Source of the DNA: Methylumidiphilus sp963753955
GTDB lineage: Bacteria > Pseudomonadota > Gammaproteobacteria > Methylococcales > Methylococcaceae
Assembly (NCBI GenBank): GCA_963753955.1
Contig: CAVWEM010000005.1
Span: 62,001 to 126,000, forward strand
DNA length: 64,000 nucleotides
Direction of reading: 5' to 3'
The translations under genes and the position numbers were made by a program. Numbering within the stretch: position 1 is the first letter of the stretch; the number at the start of each line of letters is the position of its first letter. Of the stretch, positions 47,653-56,027 are shown in pieces. The notes beneath the pieces were generated by a model. It was not told where the DNA came from and searched no databases. It saw only the letters and a program-made list of their open reading frames with translations.

Positions 47653-49038
47653 CGTCAACACGTTTTTTTTGGAAGAAAATTTTCCAATCAAGCGCGCAAG
47701 CAGGGATGAATTTAGTTCCGGGTGTGCGGCCTCGATTTGCGCTAAAGCTGTTTGGATTATTTCCTTTTCATTATCGTCCGTTGCATTCTTTAATAATTTT
47801 TGCAATGGCCGGCGGGCCCGAAGGTCTTTCAGGTCCCCCAAAGCTTTTGCAATAGTTCTGCGAGCAAGCCAGTATTCCTGCAGGGTGTTTAACAATGATA
47901 GTAAAGTGGGGACCACTGTGGTATCACCGATCGAGCCTAAAGCCTCAGCTATGGCTAGTTGTATATCCCAGCCTAAAGCGGGAGGTTCATAGGATTCGTT
48001 GAGTGTTGCGAGTAAAGCGGGATTAGCATCGCGGTTTTTGAGATGACCCAAAGCCTTAACTGTTGCTTCCCGAAGGGCGTAATGGTCAAAATCATTGCGA
48101 AGCCATATGTGAGTAGGGTCTCTCAATATTTTCAACATAGTAGGAATCGTATTAGGGTCTCCGATTTTGTCTAAAACTATCATGGCACGGACTGCGAGTT
48201 TGTTGGAGGTCTTTGGACTACTAACAGCTTCTGTTAGTTTTGGGATCGCGGCTGTTCCGAATGTTACGAGATTCTCAATGGCCTCGCTTTCTTTGGCAGT
48301 GGACGCGGTTTTTAGTTTTTCAATTAATCCGTCCAAAGAGCTTTCAAAGGCCTGTGTTAATTCGTCAATCTTGGTTTGTGGGACCCCGGCATCTTTCATG
48401 GCTTTTAGGGCTGCCGTTTGAATGGTTTTGTCCGGGTGTGTAAAGAGCATGTACAGTAGCGGGAGAACGCGCTCATCCTCGAATTTACCTAAAATTGATA
48501 CCGCAGCCGCTTTCATCTTGGTAATGGAATCGTCGGACTCGATGATGTTGATGAGAACGGAAACGGCCTCTGTGTTTCTTATGCCAATTTGATCGATAGC
48601 GGTTATCATTTGCGGGTAAAATCTTGCATAGCTGCGGTTGGTTCTTAGTGTTTCTAGTAGTCCTGAGAATGCCAGGGGACCGCTTATTTCAGCTAAAGCG
48701 TCTATCACTATTGGCACACTAGTTGTCTCTATCGTCCCATTGAGTACACTTAGGAGCGCTGGTATCGCGCTTTCATCTCTGTAATGCCCTAAGGCTTTGG
48801 CGGCCTGTTGGACAACATCGGTGTTAGTGTCGTAGAGGAACGTTTTGATTAGCGAAGGGAGCGCGATCGGGTCCTTAAGAGCTCTAAGTTTGTCCACGGC
48901 GACGAATCGAAAAAATGGATCGTAACTTGTGTGCAGGACGTTTAATAATTCTTTTGTACTACCTTCCGCTGTCCATTGCTTTATTTGCCTCATACGGCGG
49001 ACTATTTCGTTATGAGTTTCGGCGGCTGATTTATACAT
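47635..49038 (-). CDS. HEAT-repeat protein
   Basis: 467 residues from ATG 49038; the longer open frame to 49425 is insertion-sequence DNA and is excluded. Tandem HEAT/PBS-lyase-like repeats run nearly end to end (DVVQQAAKALGHYRDESAIP, KMKAAAVSILGKFEDERVLP, LREATVKALGHLKNRDANPA, LAIAEALGSIGDTTVVPTLL, RRTIAKALGDLKDLRARRP). No signal peptide or catalytic domain. A protein-binding scaffold is likely. The ATG touches the target site of the IS5-family element, which has separated it from a good ribosome-binding site. Confidence 0.8.
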   Translation of the reverse strand: MYKSAAETHNEIVRRMRQIKQWTAEGSTKELLNVLHTSYDPFFRFVAVDKLRALKDPIALPSLIKTFLYDTNTDVVQQAAKALGHYRDESAIPALLSVLNGTIETTSVPIVIDALAEISGPLAFSGLLETLRTNRSYARFYPQMITAIDQIGIRNTEAVSVLINIIESDDSITKMKAAAVSILGKFEDERVLPLLYMLFTHPDKTIQTAALKAMKDAGVPQTKIDELTQAFESSLDGLIEKLKTASTAKESEAIENLVTFGTAAIPKLTEAVSSPKTSNKLAVRAMIVLDKIGDPNTIPTMLKILRDPTHIWLRNDFDHYALREATVKALGHLKNRDANPALLATLNESYEPPALGWDIQLAIAEALGSIGDTTVVPTLLSLLNTLQEYWLARRTIAKALGDLKDLRARRPLQKLLKNATDDNEKEIIQTALAQIEAAHPELNSSLLARLIGKFSSKKNVLTPGRPE

Positions 49039-49040
49039 TA

Positions 49041-50089
49041 GACTTGTTCCCGACCCTGTTAATTTTTTTAATACTGCCTTATTATAGGGTATCCATACCC
49101 TACAGAAAATAGACAACCCATGGCCTTCGAAAGATTTAAAAAGCTGGATGGCAAGAAGCATGACCGCAAGATTAAGTCCGTCATCGGCATGAGCCTGCCA
49201 AAATTCAACATCCTCCTTGCGGCCTTCGCGGCGGCCTACGATGCCGTCCAACTGGAAAGGTGTCGGCAGGGCGAAATCAAGCAGGTTCCAACGGGCGGGC
49301 CAAAAGGCCATCTCGACACGCCCGGGAAGAAGCTTTTCTTCATTTTGTATTACCTCAAGACATACCCCACCTTCGACGTGCTGGGCTTCCTTTTCGGCTT
49401 CAGTTCGGGGCATGCCCACAACCATGTGGAGAAACTCCTGCCCGTCTTGCTGCGGAGCCTGTCGGACCTCGGCGTGCTCCCTGAGCGGTCGCCTGGGACT
49501 CCCGAGGAGTTCCTGCGACTCGTCGATAAATATGGCGACGTCATCATCGACGGGATGGAGTGCGCCTGCGTCAGGCCGCAGGACGGGGAACTCCAGAAGG
49601 CCCGCTTCAGCGGAAAAAAAAACGCCACACGCTCCAGGCGCTCGTCCTCACGACCCTGCACCGGAAAATCCTTTTCCTCTTCTGCGTCTTCGCCGGCAGC
49701 GTCCACGACTACAAGCTCATGAAAAAGGTATTCGACCCAAAACTGAAATGGTTCCATCGAGTGAATCTGTGGCTCGACCTTGGGTTCCAAGGTGCGCAAA
49801 AAGATTATGGCGTGAAATCCAAGATAAACCTTCCACACAAAAGGCCGAAGAAATCTAAAAACAACCCGAAGCCGAAACTGACCGCCGCGCAGGTCAAACA
49901 TAACCGGCAGCATGCGGGAACCCGCGTTTCCGTGGAACACGCCATCGGCGGGATGAAGGCTTTCCATTGCCTGACCCATCGGATCAGAAACCACCTGGAC
50001 TGGCTCATTGATTTCCTTTTTTGGGTTCCGGCGGGTCTTTGGAACCTAAAAATAGCCTATAATCATTAACTTAACACCGGGAACAACTC
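49041..50089 (+). mobile_element. IS5-family (IS427-like) insertion sequence (1049 bp)
   Basis: The ends are related inverted repeats: left GACTTGTTCCCGACCCTGTT, right (reverse complement) GAGTTGTTCCCGGTGTTAAG. A TA dinucleotide flanks both sides (49039-49040 and 50090-50091), consistent with the TA-type target of this group. It carries an orfA/orfB transposase. Confidence 0.85.
49120..50069 (+). CDS. IS5-family transposase, two frames joined by -1 frameshift
   Basis: The first frame (49120 to about 49622) has the HTH region FFILYYLKTYPTFDVLGFLF and the first DDE acid in DVIIDGMECACVRPQ. The second frame (to 50069) carries FCVFAGSVHDYKLMKKVF, LWLDLGFQGAQKDYG and VSVEHAIGGMKAFHCL, giving the rest of a DDE_Tnp_4 domain. 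The frames differ by -1 and meet at A9 (49614-49622), a classic slippery run. Confidence 0.85.
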
Positions 50090-50225
50090 TATTATCAAAA
50101 ACCTCTTTTGAGAATATCTGCTTGAAAAATTAACATCAACCAAAAATTCTTTCAATATCAGACCCTTGCAGTGACTTAAGAATGATGTCGAAGGTTTAAA
50201 TAGAACCGGCACGGGCGGCGGTGAG

Positions 50226-50849
50226 CTAAAGCAAAGGCTCCAACTGATCCCAAACCAGCCGCATCAGCAGAGGCTGGGCCTGTTCATTGGGATGGATGCC
50301 GTCGGGTTGCATGAACTGCGCGTTCCCGCCCACGCCTTCCATCAGGAAAGGCACATAGGCCGTGCCATGCTCCTTGGCCACGGCGGGGAAAACCGCCTCG
50401 AACAAGTCGTTGTAGCGCTTGCCGTAATTGGGCGGGATGCGCATGCCCAGCAGCATGACCTTGGCCCCGGCTTTTTGGGCGCGGGTGATGATCTCGCTTA
50501 AATTGGCTTGCATGATCGACGGATTCAGGCCGCGCAGGCCGTCGTTGGCGCCTAGCTCCAAAACCAGCAGGCCGGGCTTGTGCTTGGCCAACAACCCATC
50601 GACCCGGCTCAAGCCGCCGGCGCTGGTTTCGCCTGAAATGCTGGCGTTGGCAATTTGCCAAGGCCTGCCTACGGCCTTGATCTTTTCGGCCAAAAGATTC
50701 ACCCAGCCCAGGCTTACGTTTTCCAAACCATAGCTGGCGCTGATACTATCCCCCAACACTAAGACCACGCCGCACTGGCCGGCAACCGGCGCGGCGGACA
50801 ATAGCAGACAGAACAGGAAACGGCGGATGCATGAAGAAAAGTCGATCAT
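50226..50849 (-). CDS. tesA: Arylesterase / multifunctional acyl-CoA thioesterase I
   Basis: About 207 residues from ATG 50849. A signal peptide (FLFCLLLSAAPVAGQ) leads to an SGNH hydrolase: block I VLVLGDSISASYGL with nucleophile Ser, block III LELGANDGLRG, and block V DGIHPNEQAQPLL with Asp and His. Periplasmic esterase or lysophospholipase. The longer open frame upstream to 51245 is a shadow of ybbA. Confidence 0.93.
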   Translation of the reverse strand: MIDFSSCIRRFLFCLLLSAAPVAGQCGVVLVLGDSISASYGLENVSLGWVNLLAEKIKAVGRPWQIANASISGETSAGGLSRVDGLLAKHKPGLLVLELGANDGLRGLNPSIMQANLSEIITRAQKAGAKVMLLGMRIPPNYGKRYNDLFEAVFPAVAKEHGTAYVPFLMEGVGGNAQFMQPDGIHPNEQAQPLLMRLVWDQLEPLL

Positions 50850-51501
50850 AGTGGCGGAAAACCTCGGCAAGCGGGTGGAGACGGTGGACGGTGGCCTGGA
50901 TATATTGACAGCGGTGGGGCTTTCGATCAAACCCGGCGAAACTCTGGCCATTTTGGGCAGCTCCGGCTCGGGCAAATCCACCTTGCTCGGCTTGTTGGCG
51001 GGTCTGGATCTGCCCACTTCGGGCCGGATCGAACTGGCCGGGGAATCCCTGACCGACCTCGACGAGGATGGCCGCGCCTTGGCGAGGGCCAGGCATGTGG
51101 GCTTCGTGTTCCAGTCTTTCCAGTTGCTCGGCAACCTTACCGCGCTGGAAAACGTCATGTTGCCTCTGGAACTGGGCGGTGTGCGGGATGCCAAGAAACC
51201 GGCCCAGGCGATGCTGGAGCGGGTGGAGTTGGGCCAGCGGCTCAAGCATTATCCCAACCAGCTTTCCGGTGGCGAACAGCAGCGCGTCGCCTTGGCCCGC
51301 GCCTTTGTCACCCTGCCGCGCATACTGTTCACCGACGAGCCCACCGGCAACCTGGACAGCCGCACTGGTGCGCATATCATCGACCTGTTGTTCCAGTTGA
51401 ACCAGGAAAAAAACACCACGCTGGTGCTGGTAACCCACGATCCGGCCTTGGCCGGACGCTGCGGGCGCAGCATCAGGTTGGAGGGCGGCAGGCTGGTGTA
51501 A
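50827..51501 (+). CDS. ybbA: ABC transporter ATP-binding protein, YbbA/LolD type
   Basis: 224 residues. Walker A ILGSSGSGKSTLLGLLAGLD, Q-loop GFVFQSFQLL, signature NQLSGGEQQRVALARAF, Walker B ILFTDEPTGNLDS, H-loop THDPAL. It is divergent from tesA, as in E. coli, but the FtsX-like permease YbbP that normally follows is missing: the next gene is on the other strand. Confidence 0.93.
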   Translation: MHEEKSIIVAENLGKRVETVDGGLDILTAVGLSIKPGETLAILGSSGSGKSTLLGLLAGLDLPTSGRIELAGESLTDLDEDGRALARARHVGFVFQSFQLLGNLTALENVMLPLELGGVRDAKKPAQAMLERVELGQRLKHYPNQLSGGEQQRVALARAFVTLPRILFTDEPTGNLDSRTGAHIIDLLFQLNQEKNTTLVLVTHDPALAGRCGRSIRLEGGRLV

Positions 51502-51508
51502 GGTGTCC

Positions 51509-52051
51509 TTATTCCCCGCCACCCTCTCCCGCAGCCACCGCTATGCCATTGGCGGCTAGGCGGGAACGCTGCTCCATACGCTGCCAAACCAGCGAGGCGC
51601 ACACCAACACAAGCATGGCCGCCAGACTGAACTCCAGGGTGAGGAAAGCCCCGACCTTGAACCAGGCGAAGGCGGGGTGGACAAAACGCACCAGCCAGCC
51701 GGCGATCTCGTCCGCCACGGCGGAGACGAAGGTCAAACCGGTCAGCCAGACCTTGAGTTTCACCGCCACCGGGGTGAACAGCAGCAAGTGAGTCAATGTC
51801 ACCGCCAGCATGCCCATGGCGAACAGGTGGAAATGGGTGACTTCCAGCAGGCTCTGGTAGCTTTTGGGTTGGGTGAACTTCTCCTCCGAACCCAGGTAAT
51901 ACTCGACCACGGAATCGGGATTCAGCCCCATTTTGTGGAAGAACATCATGCCGTTGCTGACCCACAGCAGTGCGATGTAGCCCAAAAACATCAGCACGAT
52001 GGTGTTGAGCAAGGTTTGGCGTTTCTGCTCGCCGGTGACGAAAAAGCGCAT
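51509..52051 (-). CDS. Integral membrane protein of unknown function
   Basis: 180 residues with about four transmembrane helices (TIVLMFLGYIALLWVSNGMM, FHLFAMGMLAVTLTHLLLF, GLTFVSAVADEIAGWLV, LTLEFSLAAMLVLVCASL). Two histidines in THFHLF could bind heme or metal, as in small cytochrome-like membrane proteins. Its ATG overlaps the stop of the FMN-binding gene by one base, so they are coupled. I do not know the family. Confidence 0.6.
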   Translation of the reverse strand: MRFFVTGEQKRQTLLNTIVLMFLGYIALLWVSNGMMFFHKMGLNPDSVVEYYLGSEEKFTQPKSYQSLLEVTHFHLFAMGMLAVTLTHLLLFTPVAVKLKVWLTGLTFVSAVADEIAGWLVRFVHPAFAWFKVGAFLTLEFSLAAMLVLVCASLVWQRMEQRSRLAANGIAVAAGEGGGE

Positions 52052-52590
52052 TAGTTTTTCCCCTCTTTCACTGCCACTTGATAAATAGCCATCACTTTGC
52101 GGATGCCGTCCAGGGAAGCCCGCGAACTGAGCATGGCGCCGGCAATGCCGTCGACTCCCTGGTTTAGCCGCAACTCTTGCAGAGGCCGCTTGTAAAGCCT
52201 CTCGAACCAGCGCGACGGCGGCTGGTATTCCGGCGGCTCGTGGAAGGCCAGCATCTCCACGCGGACGAGTTCGCCGGTCGGCGATAGCAGGATCATCACC
52301 GTCTCCGGCTGGGTGCGGACATTGTGGGACTCGATGGCCGCATAGCCCAGCACCTGGCCGTCGCGCTTGCCCACATGCAAGGTGTAAAGTTTGGAATCCA
52401 GCTTCGCCTGGGCCATTTTTTCGATTTTTTCCGCCTGTTCGTCGGTGAGGAACACCGCTTGCGGCTCCACTTCCGCATCCTTGCCGAAAGCCAGCTCGAA
52501 GGCTTCCTCTTTGCTGTAAAAAACCGTGGCCTGCGTGATGGTCGCCAAGCCCAGCAATGTCAGGAATAGAATGCTTGTGATCGTACGCAT
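52051..52590 (-). CDS. FMN-binding domain protein, exported
   Basis: 179 residues from ATG 52590. Signal peptide TSILFLTLLGLATITQA. C-terminal FMN_bind domain resembling RnfG/NosR: LGYAAIESHNVRTQPETVMI, then GVDGIAGAMLSSRASLDGIR, where the Ser after AMLSS sits at the position used for covalent FMN. A periplasmic electron carrier coupled to the membrane protein downstream is a fair inference. Confidence 0.75.
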   Translation of the reverse strand: MRTITSILFLTLLGLATITQATVFYSKEEAFELAFGKDAEVEPQAVFLTDEQAEKIEKMAQAKLDSKLYTLHVGKRDGQVLGYAAIESHNVRTQPETVMILLSPTGELVRVEMLAFHEPPEYQPPSRWFERLYKRPLQELRLNQGVDGIAGAMLSSRASLDGIRKVMAIYQVAVKEGKN

Positions 52591-52711
52591 GTGACCCCTT
52601 GGATTTAGAGTGGCTTGGTCAGGCATCCGCGCTGGGTTGGCCAAGCGATGGATTTAGACGGCGGATGTGGCTTGGCGTCAATGATAAACCACGGTGCGGT
52701 TCCACGCTCGC

Positions 52712-54070
52712 TTACTGGCACTTCGCTTTGGCCAGCCAAGCAGGCAAGTCGCCGACATCTTGCAATACGCCATTGGAACCCAAGTAATACACATGGTTGT
52801 CCACAGAGGAAACCCCTAAATAGGATTTGCTGATCACATAGTAGCGGAAGCTGTAAGGTGGCGATGACTGGGATTTTGCGCCCGGTGGGAACACGAAATA
52901 GGGATACTGCGCTTCAAGCCAATCAAACAAACATTCAATGCCACCATAGCCGTCCGTCAGGGTGCCGAGAAAAGCAACCAGATCGTTGGTTTCTTTTGCG
53001 TTGAGTTCCAAATTTCCCAATTCTTTGCGATTGACATTGCTGACCACTTCCGGATCTGGCCAGCAGTTTAGTCGCAGAGCCAGGCTATCTGCTGTCATGG
53101 GGCTTGGGCAGAGTTGCTTGGTATCGCGGGTATTATAGAATGCCACGACGGCACCCAGGCTGGTGAAATACCCATTGTGCATATAAGGGGCGGTCAACTG
53201 AATATTGCGCAAGGTGGGTACTTTGAATTTGCCGTTCCCTTTCGTGTTGGCGATGGTTTGCCCAAGTCCTTGGTCGGTGTAAAGCCACCCTGCCGGGTTG
53301 AATTCCGCTGGCAAGGCATAAAAAGGATTGCTTGGGTTGCGGGGAACGCCTAGGTTGTCGTAACTGAAATCGGTGAACAATGGCGGCTTGCCGTTTGCGG
53401 AAGGCCGGTTAGGATGGCAGGCGGCGCAGTTGCCTTTGTTGGGGTCTTCGTAAAGCGTAAGGCCACGCTCCTCCGCTGGCGAGAGCTTGATCCTTCCGCC
53501 CAGATAGGCATCATATTTGGAGCTAAAGGGGGCGAATGTGGGTGTGCGCTCAAAAGCGGCAATCGCCGCCGCGATTGAGGCATAGGCTTGTTGGGTGTCC
53601 GCAAAAACTCCCGAGCCAAAGACCTGTTCAAACAAGGGCGCATAGCTGGCATTGCGCACTTTTTCCACGACGCTTGCCGGGTCGGGGTTCGCCATTTCCA
53701 GCGGATTCAAAAATGGCTTTTGCGCTTGGGTTTCCAAATTGGTGGCGCGTCCGTCGAGAAACAAACCGCCCATATACGTCCCCTCCGCCGCATTGAAATA
53801 AAACGCCGGACTGAACGCCGCATACATGGCCGTGGGGCTGTTGCGGTTACCAAACCGGCCCGGAAGCACTCCAGGTGATGTCGGTGTCGCCCGGCGCGGG
53901 TCGGTGAACGCAGCGCCGGGATCGTGGCAACTGGAGCAGGATTGGCCCGGCGGGTTGGATAATTGCGCGTCGAAGAATAGCTGCCTCCCCAAATCCTCCA
54001 TTGGGGACGCATCCGCGCCATTAACCCCTAAACCAAGCAACACAAACATGAGCAAGCATCGCATATTCAT
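52712..54070 (-). CDS. Di-heme cytochrome c peroxidase/MauG family protein, long form
   Basis: 452 residues with a signal peptide (LLMFVLLGLGVNGADA). Two heme c sites: CSSCHDPGAAFTDPR near residue 45 and CAACHPNRPSANG near residue 217. RFGNRNSPTAMYAAFSP and FLDGRATNLETQAQKPFLNP are typical of the MauG/CCP group, and VPTLRNIQLTAPYMHNGYF supplies the histidine or Met ligand region. A C-terminal extension of about 80 residues (SKSYLGVSSVDNHVYYLGSN) goes beyond classic CCPs and recalls surface-associated peroxidases of methanotrophs; that link is inference. Confidence 0.82.
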   Translation of the reverse strand: MNMRCLLMFVLLGLGVNGADASPMEDLGRQLFFDAQLSNPPGQSCSSCHDPGAAFTDPRRATPTSPGVLPGRFGNRNSPTAMYAAFSPAFYFNAAEGTYMGGLFLDGRATNLETQAQKPFLNPLEMANPDPASVVEKVRNASYAPLFEQVFGSGVFADTQQAYASIAAAIAAFERTPTFAPFSSKYDAYLGGRIKLSPAEERGLTLYEDPNKGNCAACHPNRPSANGKPPLFTDFSYDNLGVPRNPSNPFYALPAEFNPAGWLYTDQGLGQTIANTKGNGKFKVPTLRNIQLTAPYMHNGYFTSLGAVVAFYNTRDTKQLCPSPMTADSLALRLNCWPDPEVVSNVNRKELGNLELNAKETNDLVAFLGTLTDGYGGIECLFDWLEAQYPYFVFPPGAKSQSSPPYSFRYYVISKSYLGVSSVDNHVYYLGSNGVLQDVGDLPAWLAKAKCQ

Positions 54071-54152
54071 TTGTTGTTCCCGTAAATTAAAGCTTTGGGG
54101 AAGGCGGGCCTAGACGTCTACCCAGCCAGCCCCGCCCGCCAACTGTGTGTGC

Positions 54153-55664
54153 TTAATAAATGAATCCGACCCCCAAGTTGAACTCATGGGGCTGTGGCCC
54201 GCCCGCCGAGTTGATGTTGCGGTAGTCCGCTTTGAGCGCAATATTCGGAATGGGCTTGTAGGTCAGGCCGGCCTGGTAAATCCAGCGATCCCACGTCTTG
54301 TCGGCGGCGAACCCTTGGGGGACGGAAGCCTGTGTGTTGTAGCGCTCATAGCGGAAGAAGGGCGCGAGATAATGGGTGCTGTCTTTCCATAGGTAAGGCA
54401 TGACATCGTAAGCCGCCTCCGTGTACCAGCCATAATTCTGACTGCCGACGGTCTCGCCGTTGGCCGCGCTGACCACATCGGCATTGCCGATAAAACCCAT
54501 GGCACCCAAGGCGCGCATTTCCAGCCCGCGCCAATGCCATTGGGCATGAATCTCATAAAGCTGGGTGAGCACATTCACCTTCCTGCCTAGATAGAATTGA
54601 CCTTGCCCGGCATCGCCCACATAGGACGAGGCACCCAGCTTCACTCCCGGCGCGAATTTAGGCTGGTAATCCAACCTGCCCACGAACGCATAGTCCTCCG
54701 CGTGGGCAAGACTCCCCTCCTGCTTGCCCTCGGCGATGCCCGCACTTGAAAAGCCCTTGGCGTTCAGGCCATTCACGGCGTACATGCGGTATTGCAAACC
54801 GGGTACTATTTCTCCGAAAAGGCCGGCACCCAATTCTGCCCAAGTCGATGGAATGATGATCCGTTCCACATCCGGCCTGTGGTTGCCGTGGAACGTCACA
54901 GGCTCATGGATTTCATTGATGAACCCCATGGGCATCAGCATCAAACCGGCCCGGATATTGGCTTTTTTATGCAAGAAAAAATCAAGCGTGGAAAACTCCG
55001 CAGAAATTTCGCCTTTGACCTCATCTCCCACGCCGCTGCTGGCATGTTCCCATTCAAACTCGTTATTCAGGACGATCCAATCGTTAAATTTATAACCCAC
55101 ATAAAGCACTAGGCGGGTCAGATCGACCGTATTTTTGAGATCGCCCTTGTTGGCGGTGTAATCGGTATAGAAACCCTCGCCGTAGCCACCGATGGAAAGG
55201 CCGCTGTTGACCCGGTAAACCTGCGAAGCGGCGGGGCCTAAACCATACTCGCTCTTGTATTCCCGCTTGTCGGGAATGAACAATTTGGTTTTCAGCTTCT
55301 CCACCTCCGAGGCGAGGATGTCGGTCTTGCGCTCGGCCTCGGATTTTGCCGGTTTGGCGCTGGCCGGTGCCTGTTGTTTGGAATCGGGTTGCCCGCCGGT
55401 CGCAGCCTCGGCTGCCCCCACACCTTGCGGTGGCGTTCCCGCGTCTGGCGCTTTGGCTTCCTTCAGTGCCTTCACTTCTTTTTTCAAAGCCTCGTTCTCC
55501 CCGGACTTGTCTTTGAGCGCCTCGATTTCCTTCTGCTGCTGCTGGATGATCTTCCACATCTCTTGCAACGAGGCTGGCTTCGCCTTTGCTGCCTCGGCCT
55601 CGCCAAGGGTGAAAGCCAGCATGGCACCTAGACCCAGGCTGGTTAGTTTTGTCTCAAGCTTCAT
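54153..55664 (-). CDS. Outer-membrane porin with coiled-coil N-terminus
   Basis: 503 residues. Signal peptide (LGLGAMLAFTLGEAEAAKA), then a coiled coil (LQEMWKIIQQQQKEIEALKD), an Ala/Pro-rich linker, and a beta-barrel from about residue 160 (INGLSIGGYGEGFYTDYTAN-like strands, YVGYKFNDWIVLNNEFEWEH, LGVGFIY end with terminal Tyr). This is the layout of phosphate-selective-porin-like proteins (OprP/OprO or Gram-negative porin DcaP type). It heads the operon that includes the di-heme peroxidase. Confidence 0.8.
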   Translation of the reverse strand: MKLETKLTSLGLGAMLAFTLGEAEAAKAKPASLQEMWKIIQQQQKEIEALKDKSGENEALKKEVKALKEAKAPDAGTPPQGVGAAEAATGGQPDSKQQAPASAKPAKSEAERKTDILASEVEKLKTKLFIPDKREYKSEYGLGPAASQVYRVNSGLSIGGYGEGFYTDYTANKGDLKNTVDLTRLVLYVGYKFNDWIVLNNEFEWEHASSGVGDEVKGEISAEFSTLDFFLHKKANIRAGLMLMPMGFINEIHEPVTFHGNHRPDVERIIIPSTWAELGAGLFGEIVPGLQYRMYAVNGLNAKGFSSAGIAEGKQEGSLAHAEDYAFVGRLDYQPKFAPGVKLGASSYVGDAGQGQFYLGRKVNVLTQLYEIHAQWHWRGLEMRALGAMGFIGNADVVSAANGETVGSQNYGWYTEAAYDVMPYLWKDSTHYLAPFFRYERYNTQASVPQGFAADKTWDRWIYQAGLTYKPIPNIALKADYRNINSAGGPQPHEFNLGVGFIY

Positions 55665-55698
55665 TTCCGACCCCGCAACATCGATGGATTGTGGGGAA

Positions 55699-55741
55699 AT
55701 TATAAGCGAAGTCGGCCTTGTTGCAAATCGTTATCATTTAG
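55699..55741 (-). promoter_or_regulatory. Putative promoter with Fur-like site upstream of the porin
   Basis: On the minus strand a consensus TATAAT (55704-55699) lies 16 bases from TTGCAA (55726-55721). The bases 55723-55741 match the 19-base Fur consensus at 11 positions, including ATCATT, and cover the -35. Suggests iron- (or another metal-) responsive repression of the porin-peroxidase run. Confidence 0.4.
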
Positions 55742-55841
55742 AAAGTGCTGTCACGCACCCGGCCTCTGCAGCTTGGCGAACTGGCTTGCAAAGCTTTGGG
55801 GTAAAATTTGCATCGCCTAGCCCGTTAACAGGGATCATTCC

Positions 55842-56027
55842 ATGCCTGCATCAATTTCCGAGCGTGACATTCAGATCCTGCTCATCCACGGCACGGTGCT
55901 GATCCGGGGCATCATCTCCAAGCTTGAAGCCCGGCAACCTCTGGCCTGTTTCTTCCTTGCCCAGCCAAGCCTGCCGGGCCGCGCGTTTTTTTTGCGGCTT
56001 GGTTGCGTCCCTTTTGGCTTAAATTAG
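55842..56027 (+). CDS. Possible small protein, weak
   Basis: 61-residue frame with AGGGA eight bases before ATG (SISERDIQILLIHGTVLIRG). No homology noticed and its end overlaps the epimerase gene on the other strand. May be spurious. Confidence 0.25.
   Translation: MPASISERDIQILLIHGTVLIRGIISKLEARQPLACFFLAQPSLPGRAFFLRLGCVPFGLN

Noticed and set aside
49039..49425. N-terminal extension of the HEAT-repeat frame
   Set aside because: It is the antisense of the IS5-family transposase, so not part of the native protein.
50850..51245. N-terminal extension of the tesA frame
   Set aside because: Antisense of ybbA; the signal peptide begins at 50849.
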